Positions 1 through 6,245 of a stretch of DNA of 9,207 nt are shown here, piece by piece. Positions within the stretch are counted from its first letter, which is position 1, and the number at the start of each line of letters is the position of its first letter. Under the pieces are notes generated by a model. It worked only from the letters and a program-made list of their open reading frames with translations. It had not been told where the DNA came from and searched no databases. A program made the position numbers and the translations under genes. Origin of the DNA: Solirubrobacteraceae bacterium (lineage in GTDB: Bacteria > Actinomycetota > Thermoleophilia > Solirubrobacterales > Solirubrobacteraceae); NCBI GenBank assembly GCA_025928415.1, contig JAICJK010000063.1, positions 1 to 9,207 on the forward strand, written 5' to 3'.

Positions 1-144
1 CCGCGCGAATGCCGCATCTCCCCCACCGCCTCGGATCAGAGAACCGGTGTCCGACGCTACACCCGAGGGCAAAGCCGTGGCGTACCGGATCTGGGCGATC
101 ACGACCGTGTCGGGGGTCCGGGTCCCTCCTCGGCCGTGGCCGTC

Positions 145-984
145 TCAGGCGTCGCAGAGGTAGGCGCGCACCCTCTCTGCCACGATCTCCGGTGCCTTCT
201 CGTCGGGCGCAACGTGGTCGAGGCCGTCGAGGATCTCCGAGACCGAATCCGGGATCGTGCGCTGCAGCCGGTCGAACGACTCGGTCGTGATGAACGGCGG
301 GCTCTTCCGCCCGCCGAGGAGAAGCACTCGCGCGGTGATCGAGGAGTAGCGCTCGACCGTGGGTTCATCGAGGCGCGCGACCTGCTCGTGCTCGGCGAGG
401 TTGGCCTGGAGCAGGGGCTCCATCTCCTGCCACCGGCGCCCGCGTATCGCCAGGCGCAGGATGGCCCGCACGTACCACAGCGGCATCTTGGCCAGCGGAC
501 CGGGTGCGAAGCCGCTCTGGCGGACCATCGTGGCGAAAGCCCCTCGGGTGTCGCCGGCCGCGAGCAGCTCGCGGTACCTCGGCAACCAGCCGAGCGCCGG
601 CGAGCCGCCGGCGGAGACCCCGGGCTCGTAGACGGCGATCCGGGAGAAGACCGCGGTGCGCCGGGCCGCCTCCATGACCACCAGGCCGCCGTAGCTGTGC
701 CCGAACGCCGCTGTCGCGCCCGTCGCCGCCTGGACGGCGAGGAGATCCTCGACCTCCTTGTCGATGCTGTAGGCCGCCCCCTGCGGGCCGCTCGCTCCGC
801 GGCCCCGGCGGTCCATGACGTGGACGGCGAACGACTGCGCCAGCTCGCGGGCGAGCGGAAGGTAGTCCCGGCCGGCCCGGAGGACTCCACCCACGACGAT
901 CACGCCTCTCCCCGCCCCGAGGCTCGCGTAGGCGATCGGCGTCCCGTCGGAGGATCTGACGGACGGCTGCGCGGGCGCCGTCAT
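145..984 (-). CDS. alpha/beta-fold hydrolase (279 aa)
   Basis: Probable cytoplasmic serine hydrolase; the substrate cannot be read from sequence. The nucleophile elbow GHSYGG puts the catalytic serine at about residue 97, and GLDH supplies the histidine at about residue 257. The strand that usually carries the acid reads LLLGGRKSPP (221-230), with Lys where Asp is often found, so the acid is elsewhere (for example Glu120) or the triad is atypical. There is no signal peptide or membrane segment. The ATG at 984 was chosen because it overlaps the stop of the upstream MarR gene as ATGA (981-984), which implies translational coupling. Longer readings of this frame run antisense-like through marR and have no protein-like character. 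Family assignment is firm from the motifs. The MarR partner suggests that the substrate or a related small molecule is the inducer, which is inference. Confidence 0.9.
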   Translation of the reverse strand: MTAPAQPSVRSSDGTPIAYASLGAGRGVIVVGGVLRAGRDYLPLARELAQSFAVHVMDRRGRGASGPQGAAYSIDKEVEDLLAVQAATGATAAFGHSYGGLVVMEAARRTAVFSRIAVYEPGVSAGGSPALGWLPRYRELLAAGDTRGAFATMVRQSGFAPGPLAKMPLWYVRAILRLAIRGRRWQEMEPLLQANLAEHEQVARLDEPTVERYSSITARVLLLGGRKSPPFITTESFDRLQRTIPDSVSEILDGLDHVAPDEKAPEIVAERVRAYLCDA

Positions 985-1397
985 GCGTCCAGTCGCTCCA
1001 GCAGGCGCTTGGTGTAGGTCGTGTACCTGGCGTAGGGCACGCCGGCGCTCTCGACCAGCGCTGCGAGTCGCTCCTCGAGCTGTCCTCCCCACCGCTGCAC
1101 GAGCTGCTCGCCGCCCGGCGTGAGCCTGAGCTGACGGCGGTTTCCGCCCGCCGGGTCGGCCACCGCCTCCAGCAGCCCCGCCTCGGCGAGCACGCGCGTC
1201 ATCCGGCTCACCGAGGGCTCGGTCACCCCGAGCCGCTCGGCGAGGGCGCGCTGCGTGTCCGCACCCCCCGAGCCGACCATGAACAGCGCCAGGAAGCGCG
1301 GGTAGGAGAGGCCCGCCTCGGCTCGCAGCATCGTGTCCGCCGCCCGGTCGAGGCGCACGGTGAGCATGTGGAGGCTGCGGCTGAGGTCTTGGCTCAT
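981..1397 (-). CDS. MarR-family transcriptional regulator
   Basis: Winged-helix DNA-binding repressor or activator of the MarR family, 138 aa, a typical length. The helix-turn-helix spans about residues 48-76 (TQRALAERLGVTEPSVSR and following). The wing is about 81-96, with DPAGGNRRQLRLTPGG matching the usual D-x-R-x-x-x-L-x-L-T-x-x-G pattern. Terminal helices would form the dimer interface. MarR proteins normally bind short inverted repeats near their own promoter and release them on binding small phenolic or related ligands. Such a repeat lies just upstream of the start (1407-1418). The gene overlaps the following hydrolase by 4 bp, so the two are almost certainly co-transcribed and the hydrolase is the first candidate target. 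The ATG at 1397 has a weak AAGG 7 nt upstream; a leaderless mRNA is possible. Confidence 0.93.
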   Translation of the reverse strand: MSQDLSRSLHMLTVRLDRAADTMLRAEAGLSYPRFLALFMVGSGGADTQRALAERLGVTEPSVSRMTRVLAEAGLLEAVADPAGGNRRQLRLTPGGEQLVQRWGGQLEERLAALVESAGVPYARYTTYTKRLLERLDA

Positions 1398-1403
1398 CCC
1401 GGA

Positions 1404-1423
1404 ACCTTAGCAAGCTAACTTAG
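1404..1423. promoter_or_regulatory. candidate MarR operator (TTAGC-AA-GCTAA)
   Basis: A perfect inverted repeat TTAGC-AA-GCTAA occupies 1407-1418 in the 36-bp gap between the PPOX stop and the marR start. The second half also forms a CTAA-C-TTAG repeat with 1415-1423, giving three overlapping TTAG/CTAA half-sites. On the minus strand it falls in the 17-bp spacer between a poor TTGCGC and a very poor AAGGTT promoter-like pair. It is AT-rich against a very GC-rich background. Position and symmetry fit MarR autoregulation; no binding has been shown. Confidence 0.6.
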
Positions 1424-1433
1424 CCGCGCAAGT

Positions 1434-1853
1434 TCAGGACAGAGCGCCCGTGCGCGGCGGCGTCGACTCCCACCCCGACACCCGGTGCACGTCGAGCACC
1501 ACCACCGGGCCGGCCGGGCGTCGCCCGGCGTACTGCGGGTACTTCTCGACGAGGGCGTCGACCGCCTCGGTGGCCTCGGCGACGTCGAGCACCCGCGCCG
1601 TGCCGTCCGCGCGCACCCACCACAGCTGCGACCAGTCCTCGTCGTAGTGGTCGACGAGCAGCGACGCCCGCGGATCGCGCCGGAGGTCCTCGAGGCGCGC
1701 CAGCCCGCGCGTGGCCTTCGGCTTGTGGTCGACGGCGTGGACGATCGCCTCCCCGGCGACCGCGAACGTCACGGGCACGATGCGCGGCGCGGTGGTCGCC
1801 AGCCGGCCGACGCGAGCGGCGGCGAGCCGTGCCCACGCCGCGTCCCCGGTCAT
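1434..1853 (-). CDS. PPOX-class F420-dependent oxidoreductase (TIGR03668-like)
   Basis: Small split-barrel flavin/F420-binding protein of the pyridoxamine 5'-phosphate oxidase superfamily, 139 aa. The conserved core is visible as RVGRLAT (14-20), IVPVTFAV (25-32), AVDHKPK (40-46), LARLEDLRRDPRASLLVDHY (51-70) and WWVRADGTARV (78-88). This pattern resembles the actinobacterial Rv0121c-type subfamily, whose members are linked to coenzyme F420 rather than FMN. The physiological substrate is unknown. The ATG at 1853 overlaps the stop of the upstream luciferase-like gene (ATGA, 1850-1853), so both are expected from one transcript and may share a redox cofactor. Longer versions of this frame run through the upstream gene and are shadows. 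Confidence 0.88.
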   Translation of the reverse strand: MTGDAAWARLAAARVGRLATTAPRIVPVTFAVAGEAIVHAVDHKPKATRGLARLEDLRRDPRASLLVDHYDEDWSQLWWVRADGTARVLDVAEATEAVDALVEKYPQYAGRRPAGPVVVLDVHRVSGWESTPPRTGALS

Positions 1854-2704
1854 CCCAGGCCGACGTCGTGCAGCTCGAACATCACCTGCTCGATGCGGTC
1901 CAGCTCGGCCTCGAGGATCGAGCGGCGGCCGGACGACAGCCAGAACAGCACGCGATCGGCCCCCGCCTGCTCGTACTTCTCCAGCAGCGACGGCTCCGGG
2001 GTCGGGCCCATGATCACGACCTCGATCGGCCGGTCGGCGCGCTCGCGCAGCTCCCCGATCCGCGCTGCGACGCCCGAGCCGTGGTTCGGCATCCATGCGT
2101 CGCCGTACTCGAGCACGCGGTCGAGCACCGTGGGGCCGTTGCCACCGACGAGGACCGGCGGGTGCGGCCGCTGGAGCGGCTTCGGATCGCTCCAGATCCG
2201 CTCGAACGACACGAACTCCCCGTCGAACGACGCCTCGTGCCGCGTCCAGATCTCCTTCATCGCGAGCACGTGCTCACGCATCCGGCGCATCCGCGTCCGC
2301 GGGTCCACGCCGTGGTTGGCCATCTCCTCGCGGTTCCAGCCCGCCCCGATCCCCAGCTCGAAGCGCCCGCCGCTCAGATGATCCAGCGACGCCACCTGCT
2401 TCGCCGTCACGATCGGGTCGCGCTGGGCCACCAGCGCGATGCCGGTGCCGACGCGCAGGTGCCGCGTCGCGGCCAGCGCATAGGCCGATGCGACGAACGG
2501 GTCGTACGTGCGCGCGTACTTGCGCGGCAGCGGCGGCGCGCCCTCGTACCCGCCCCAGGCGGTCTCGCGGGAGGCGGGGATGTGCGTGTGCTCGGCCCAC
2601 AGCAGCCAGCGATGACCGCGCCCCTCGACCAGCCGCGCGATCTCCGCGGGGCCAAGGCCATCGTCCGTGGGGAAGTAGGCGACGCCGGCGTCCATGCCGG
2701 CCAC
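1850..2704 (-). CDS. LLM-class F420-dependent oxidoreductase (TIGR03619-like)
   Basis: Luciferase-like monooxygenase superfamily TIM-barrel enzyme, 284 aa, of the type that uses reduced F420 for hydride transfer; the substrate is unknown. Supporting motifs are WAEHTHIP (36-43), LAATRHLRVGTGIAL (77-91), RDPIVTAKQVASLDHLSGGR (95-114), ELGIGAGWNREEM (116-128), EIWTRHEASFDGEF (151-164) and PHPPVLVGGNGP (180-191). The GTG start at 2704 is supported by GGAG 5 nt upstream (2710-2713). An in-frame ATG at 2695 is the alternative and would remove three residues. It is the first gene of a minus-strand series and overlaps the PPOX gene by 4 bp. Family assignment is confident, and F420 use is inferred from the subfamily pattern. 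Confidence 0.92.
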   Translation of the reverse strand: MAGMDAGVAYFPTDDGLGPAEIARLVEGRGHRWLLWAEHTHIPASRETAWGGYEGAPPLPRKYARTYDPFVASAYALAATRHLRVGTGIALVAQRDPIVTAKQVASLDHLSGGRFELGIGAGWNREEMANHGVDPRTRMRRMREHVLAMKEIWTRHEASFDGEFVSFERIWSDPKPLQRPHPPVLVGGNGPTVLDRVLEYGDAWMPNHGSGVAARIGELRERADRPIEVVIMGPTPEPSLLEKYEQAGADRVLFWLSSGRRSILEAELDRIEQVMFELHDVGLG

Positions 2705-2801
2705 ACTAGCTCCGCGCCCCGGGTCGCGCGTGGAAAGCGGAGGTGATCGGCGCCCGCTCCCCCGCCGCGTCGCCGGGAAGGGCTTCGCGTGCGCCGGTGG
2801 A

Positions 2802-2832
2802 ACCTGTCAGGTGCTGGAGCGAGGTCACCTCG
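2802..2832. promoter_or_regulatory. tandem palindromes upstream of the excalibur gene
   Basis: Two perfect odd-centred palindromes lie side by side: ACCTG-T-CAGGT at 2802-2812 and CGAGGT-C-ACCTCG at 2820-2832. Together they give four AGGT/ACCT half-sites within 31 bp, directly before the ribosome-binding site at about 2833-2839. A GGAAC that could be an ECF-sigma -35 element sits at 2799-2803, but no convincing -10 partner is at the usual distance. The arrangement suggests a repressor site close to the start; no regulator can be named. Confidence 0.4.
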
Positions 2833-2843
2833 AAGGGAGACGC

Positions 2844-3545
2844 ATGCGGCGGTTGCTCGGAGTGCCGGCAGTGCTCATCGGCCTGGCGGCAGCTCCCGCG
2901 CCGGCGTCCGCGGCGGTGTGCGCCGACTACCCGAACCAGGCGGCGGCCCAGCGCGCCGGCGACACGCGCGACGCGGACGGCGACGGCATCCTGTGCGAGT
3001 CGCTGCCGTGCCCCTGCTCGCGCGCCGCGGGCGGCGGAGGCGGCGCGGCGCCGACCACGAGCCACCGGCCGGCAGCACACAGGCCGGCGAAGGCCAAGCG
3101 GCCCAAGCTCGGCCACCCCGTCTCCTTCCACAAGCGGACGCAGACGGCCGGCTGTCACGTCCGCGGGCCGCTGCCGGACCCGGACTGCACGCCCGGCGCC
3201 TACTACCCCGGCGCCACGACGCGGGTCATCTGCCGCCCCGGCTACTCCGCGACCGTCCGCAACGTGCCCGAGTCCGTGAAGGACCGGGTGTACGCCGAGT
3301 ACGGCATCAGCTCACACCGTCGCGGCCAGTACGAGGTCGATCACCTCGTGCCGCTGGAGGGCGGAGGGTCGAACAGCATCGCCAACCTGTTCCCCGAGGC
3401 CGCCGACCCTGCCCCCGGCTTCCACCAGAAGGACAAGCTCGAGAATGCGATGCGCAACCAGGCCTGTGCCCACGGTGGCCTGCGCGCCCTGCAGCGGCAG
3501 GACGCCGCGAACTGGGTGACGCTCTACGACCGCCTGGTCGGGTAG
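2844..3545 (+). CDS. secreted excalibur-domain protein with HNH-like C-terminus
   Basis: Predicted exported protein of 233 aa. The N-terminus is a Sec-type signal peptide: MRRLL, a hydrophobic core, then PAPASA with cleavage near residue 23. Next comes an excalibur-type calcium loop: C26, the D43-A-D45-G-D47-G acidic loop, then LCESLPC (50-56). A Gly/Ala/Pro- and Lys/Arg-rich linker (about 61-95) leads to a Cys-containing module (CHVRGPLPDPDCTPGA, 104-119). The C-terminal HNH-like region has EVDHLVPLEGGGSN (164-177), NLFPE (181-185) and HQKDKLENAM (194-203). His167 and Asn181 are the likely metal/catalytic residues. The protein may be an extracellular Ca-stimulated nuclease, but nuclease activity is inference. 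The ATG at 2844 has AAGGGAG just upstream (2833-2839) and starts exactly at the signal peptide; the longer in-frame extension has no protein-like character. Confidence 0.85.
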   Translation: MRRLLGVPAVLIGLAAAPAPASAAVCADYPNQAAAQRAGDTRDADGDGILCESLPCPCSRAAGGGGGAAPTTSHRPAAHRPAKAKRPKLGHPVSFHKRTQTAGCHVRGPLPDPDCTPGAYYPGATTRVICRPGYSATVRNVPESVKDRVYAEYGISSHRRGQYEVDHLVPLEGGGSNSIANLFPEAADPAPGFHQKDKLENAMRNQACAHGGLRALQRQDAANWVTLYDRLVG

Positions 3546-3558
3546 GCGCCGCCATCCT

Positions 3559-3573
3559 CCGGCGGTCTGCCGG
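3559..3573 (+). terminator. weak hairpin after the excalibur gene
   Basis: CCGGC-GGTCT-GCCGG forms a 5-bp stem starting 14 nt after the stop codon. An overlapping alternative CCGCC/GGCGG stem exists at 3549-3565. There is no T-run. Hairpins this short are common by chance at this GC content, so termination here is only possible. Confidence 0.2.
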
Positions 3574-3636
3574 GCGGTGTGCCACCGTGCGGTGATGGTC
3601 CTGCACGCGGGTCGACGCGGGAGGCGCTGGCGGCCG

Positions 3637-4659
3637 GTGCTGCCGGCCCATGGGTCGGGGGGCGACATCGCCATCGATCTGGGGACGGCGAACACGGTGG
3701 TGTACGTGCGCGGCCGTGGGATCGTGCTCTCCGAGCCGTCGGTGGTGGCGATCGACGAGGGCGTGGGCGAGGTGTACGCGGTCGGCGCGGAGGCGCAGCA
3801 GATGATCGGTCGCACCCCTGCGTCGATCTCGGCCATCCGGCCGCTGCGCCACGGGGTGATCGCCGACTTCGACGTGACCGAGCAGATGCTGCGCCAGTTC
3901 CTGGCCAAGGTGGTTCGCAACCGGTGGGCCCGGCCCAGGCTGGTGATGTGCGCGCCGTCGGGGATCACCGACGTCGAGCGGCGGGCGATGGAGGAGGCGT
4001 CGATGTCGGCGGGCGCGCGTGAGGTGCACCTGATCGAGGAGCCGCTGGCGGCGGCCATCGGCGCGGGCGTGCCGATCGACGAGCCGGTGGGGCGCATGGT
4101 CCTCGACGTGGGCGGGGGCACGAGCGAGGTGGCGGTGATCTCGCTGGGTGCGATCGTCGTCTCGCGGTCCGCGCGGGTCGGCGGCTACGACCTCGACGAC
4201 GCGATCGGAGCCCACATCCGCGACGTGCATCGCATGACGATCGGCTCGCAGAGCGCGGAGGCGATCAAGCAGGAGATCGGCTCCGCGGCTGCGCTGACGC
4301 CGGAGATCGAGACGGCGGTGCGGGGCCGCGACCTGGTGTCCGGGCAGCCGCGCGAGCTTCGCCTCGACAGCGCCGAGCTGCGCGAGGCGATCGATGCGCC
4401 GCTCTCGGGGATCCTCGCCGCACTGCACGAGACGCTGGAGGAGACGCCGCCGGAGCTGGCGGGCGACATCGCGCGCCACGGCATCCTGCTGGCCGGCGGC
4501 GGCGCCCTCCTGCACGCCTTCGCCGAGCGCGTGCAGGACGAGACCGGCATGACGGCGTACCTGGCGGAGTCGCCGCTGACGTGCGTGGCGGTGGGCGCCG
4601 GGCTCGCGCTCGAGGAGCTCGACGCCCTCTCGGGCAGCGGCGATCACCGCCGGCGATGA
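3637..4659 (+). CDS. MreB-like rod-shape actin homologue
   Basis: Bacterial actin-fold ATPase of the MreB family, about 340 aa from this start. The family organises cell-wall synthesis at the inner membrane. Visible motifs are phosphate loop 1 DIAIDLGTANT (10-20) followed by YVRGRGIVLSEPSVVAI (23-39), VMCAPSGITDVERRA (103-117), EEPLAAAIGAG (134-144), phosphate loop 2 VLDVGGGTSEVAV (155-167), AEAIKQEIG (207-215), the adenosine motif LAGGGALL (285-292) and CVAVGAGLALE (316-326). The start is uncertain. The GTG at 3637 matches the usual MreB N-terminal length and follows GGGAGG, though with a long 12-nt spacing. ATG 3595 and GTG 3577 are longer options whose extra codons include CGA and AGG, unlike the rest. 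No mreC, mreD, PBP2 or rodA follows, so this looks like an orphan paralogue rather than the core mre operon. Confidence 0.9.
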   Translation: MLPAHGSGGDIAIDLGTANTVVYVRGRGIVLSEPSVVAIDEGVGEVYAVGAEAQQMIGRTPASISAIRPLRHGVIADFDVTEQMLRQFLAKVVRNRWARPRLVMCAPSGITDVERRAMEEASMSAGAREVHLIEEPLAAAIGAGVPIDEPVGRMVLDVGGGTSEVAVISLGAIVVSRSARVGGYDLDDAIGAHIRDVHRMTIGSQSAEAIKQEIGSAAALTPEIETAVRGRDLVSGQPRELRLDSAELREAIDAPLSGILAALHETLEETPPELAGDIARHGILLAGGGALLHAFAERVQDETGMTAYLAESPLTCVAVGAGLALEELDALSGSGDHRRR

Positions 4660-4689
4660 CGCGGCGGATCAGGGGACGCCCGGGCAATC

Positions 4690-5508
4690 TCACTCCACCG
4701 CCTTCGCCACCGGCGCGTCGGCCAGCACCCGGTCGAGCCAGGCGGCGACGTAGGCGGCGACCTCGTCCCAGCCGGGGCCGGCGACGAGCAGGTGCGAGCG
4801 GCCTTCGAACTCGACGAAGTCGGTCGTCGCGCCGGAGTGCTCGTACTTGTGGAAGGCGGCCTTCGAGACTCCGGGCGGGACCGTGTTGTCCTTCTCGCCC
4901 GCCGTGATCAGCAGCGGCGCGCGGTCGGCCTTGTGGAAGTCGATGCGCGTGGCGGGGTGCAGGGCGAAGTTCGCCAGCCCGCCTTGGAACAGGATCCGCG
5001 CGGTCTCGGGCACGGCGTAGCGGTCGTACGCATCGCGCGCGGCGTCCTCGTCCCAGGTGTTGACGAAGGCGTAGCGGAACTCCTCGAAGTCCAGCGGCAC
5101 GACGCCGTGGCGGTGCAGCGGGTGGTTGAGCGCGGGGCCCGCCGCCTTGAGCTGGGAGGGCTCGACGCGCAGGACGCCCTTCGGCGCCGCGGGGTCGAGG
5201 GCCACGCCGGCGATCCCCAGCCCGCGGTCGAGCAGCATCTCGACGAACAGTCCCCCGAACGAGTGCCCGACGAGCACCGGCGGCTCGCTCATGGCGCGCA
5301 CGATCGCGTCGTAGTGGTCGACGATCTCCTTGACGCCGAGGCCCGCGAGCTCCTCCGGGTCGGCGCGCTGGTCGGCGACGTCGTCGTGCTTGCGCGGCCA
5401 CTCCGGCGCGATCACGTCGTAGCCGCGGTCGGTGAAGTAGCCGGCGAAGTGCTCCCAGCTGTTGGAGGCCAGCCAGGCGCCGTGGACGAGGACCATGTTC
5501 GGTGGCAT
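4690..5508 (-). CDS. alpha/beta hydrolase with complete catalytic triad
   Basis: Alpha/beta-fold hydrolase, 272 aa, cytoplasmic, substrate unknown. The oxyanion motif HGAW is at 9-12, the nucleophile elbow GHSFGG has Ser83, the acid Asp207 lies in ITAGEKDNTVPP, and the base His239 lies in EGRSHLL. The whole fold is therefore present and probably active. The early LVHGAWLASNSWEHFAGYF pattern and lack of a signal peptide resemble the broad esterase/lipase-like group often annotated simply as alpha/beta hydrolase. The ATG at 5508 keeps MPPNMVLVHG in register; ATG 5496 (residue 5) is also possible, and neither has a strong ribosome-binding site. The gene converges with the MreB gene (30-bp gap) and diverges from the VOC gene at 5596 across 87 bp, which must hold promoters for both. 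Confidence 0.9.
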   Translation of the reverse strand: MPPNMVLVHGAWLASNSWEHFAGYFTDRGYDVIAPEWPRKHDDVADQRADPEELAGLGVKEIVDHYDAIVRAMSEPPVLVGHSFGGLFVEMLLDRGLGIAGVALDPAAPKGVLRVEPSQLKAAGPALNHPLHRHGVVPLDFEEFRYAFVNTWDEDAARDAYDRYAVPETARILFQGGLANFALHPATRIDFHKADRAPLLITAGEKDNTVPPGVSKAAFHKYEHSGATTDFVEFEGRSHLLVAGPGWDEVAAYVAAWLDRVLADAPVAKAVE

Positions 5509-5595
5509 GGCCCATCCGACCACGCCGCGCCGGCCGGTGCAATGCGGACCGCCGCCGGCCGATGAGTTCCGCCCGCGCGCGGGGTCTGAACGCCC

Positions 5596-6000
5596 ATGAG
5601 CAATCTCACCCAAGCCCCCACCACCATCTCCAACCTCGGCGTGGCGATGTTCACCGTCGCCGACCAGGACGCCGCCCTCGCCTTCTACGTCGAGAAGCTC
5701 GGCTTCGAGGTCAGGAGCGACGTGCGCTTCGGCGACCAGGACGAGATGCGCTGGCTGGAAGTCGCGCCTCCCGGCTCCGCCGCCCGCCTCGCGCTCAACC
5801 CGCCCATGGCCGGCCAGCCCGGCGGCAGCACGATCGGCGTCGAGACGCCGGACGTCCTCGGCGAGCACGCCCGCCTGCGCGCCGCCGGCGTCGACGTCGA
5901 CGCCGAGCCGATGCGCCCGCCCGGCGCGCCGGTGATGTTCGCGCTGCGCGACCCGGACGGCAACACCGTCTTCGTGGTCGAAGCGGCCCCCTCCGCGTAG
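5596..6000 (+). CDS. VOC-family (glyoxalase/bleomycin-resistance fold) protein
   Basis: Vicinal-oxygen-chelate fold protein, 134 aa. Two beta-alpha-beta-beta-beta modules are recognisable: GVAMFTVADQDAALAFYVEK (15-34), LGFEVRSDVRFGDQDEMRWL (35-54) and the closing FALRDPDGNTVFVVE (115-129). Glu129 could be a metal ligand, but the first-strand histidine of classical glyoxalase I is not evident, so catalysis is uncertain. Function could be glyoxalase-like, dioxygenase-like or ligand binding. It shares the LAFYxEKLG...VRxDV...RWLxVxPxG signature with the VOC protein at 6876-7304, so the two are paralogues of one subfamily. The start at ATG 5596 is the only sensible one; the ribosome-binding site is weak. 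The stop lies 17 bp from the stop of the opposing 70-aa gene. Confidence 0.88.
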   Translation: MSNLTQAPTTISNLGVAMFTVADQDAALAFYVEKLGFEVRSDVRFGDQDEMRWLEVAPPGSAARLALNPPMAGQPGGSTIGVETPDVLGEHARLRAAGVDVDAEPMRPPGAPVMFALRDPDGNTVFVVEAAPSA

Positions 6001-6017
6001 GCGGTCCGCTCCGGCCG

Positions 6018-6230
6018 TCAGACGAGGTAGAGGAACTCGTACTCGGCGGTGGGACCGGACTGCGTCCACTCGACGAGGCAGTAGCGCATCGCCGTCCCGT
6101 CGTCGCCGCGCGCGTCGATCGTGCCCGGCGGACGCCCCTGGACGACCTCCGTCTCGATGCGGCGGCCGTCCAGGGGACCGCCTTTGAGCACTGCCGTGAT
6201 CGATGGCGCGCCGGCGCCGCCCTCAGCCAC
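6018..6230 (-). CDS. small conserved-looking hypothetical protein (70 aa)
   Basis: I do not recognise a named family. The 70-aa product contains LKGGPLDGRRIETEVVQGRP (15-34), then a Gly/Asp-rich turn (GDDG) and RYCLVEWTQSGPTAEYEFLY (49-68). This alternates like a small beta-rich domain. There is no signal peptide, membrane helix or cysteine pair (a single Cys51). The start is GTG at 6230, 15 bp after the stop of the Ddn-like gene on the same strand, so the pair is probably one transcript. The ribosome-binding site is weak. Codon third positions are GC-rich like neighbouring genes, which supports real coding. The GGPLDG motif also occurs in many short hypothetical proteins known from actinobacteria and phages, from memory and not verified here. 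Confidence 0.65.
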   Translation of the reverse strand: MAEGGAGAPSITAVLKGGPLDGRRIETEVVQGRPPGTIDARGDDGTAMRYCLVEWTQSGPTAEYEFLYLV

Positions 6231-6245
6231 GATGCGCCAGTCCGC

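Noticed and set aside
9..290. Plus-strand reading at the left edge
   Set aside because: It lies mostly antisense to the hydrolase at 145-984 and is Arg/Pro/Gly-rich with no recognisable motif. The first 144 bp look like intergenic sequence, with no clear terminator or promoter. A second edge frame ending near 163 reads somewhat more protein-like but cannot be identified.
1485..2746. Long plus-strand open frames opposite the F420 genes
   Set aside because: They are Arg/His/Pro-rich mirror frames of strongly supported minus-strand genes, an effect of high GC.
3307..4647. A 446-codon minus-strand open frame opposite the MreB gene
   Set aside because: Its composition (Arg, His, Asp, Gln) is that of an antisense shadow, while the plus strand has a complete set of MreB motifs.
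4660..4689. Possible bidirectional terminator between MreB and the opposing hydrolase
   Set aside because: Only a GCCCGGGC palindrome and a 5-bp stem with a long loop can be drawn; neither is convincing.
5528..5561. Repeated CGCCGGCCG in the hydrolase/VOC divergent gap, 25 bp apart
   Set aside because: Pure GC 9-mers recur by chance at this base composition, and they do not line up with promoter-like elements.
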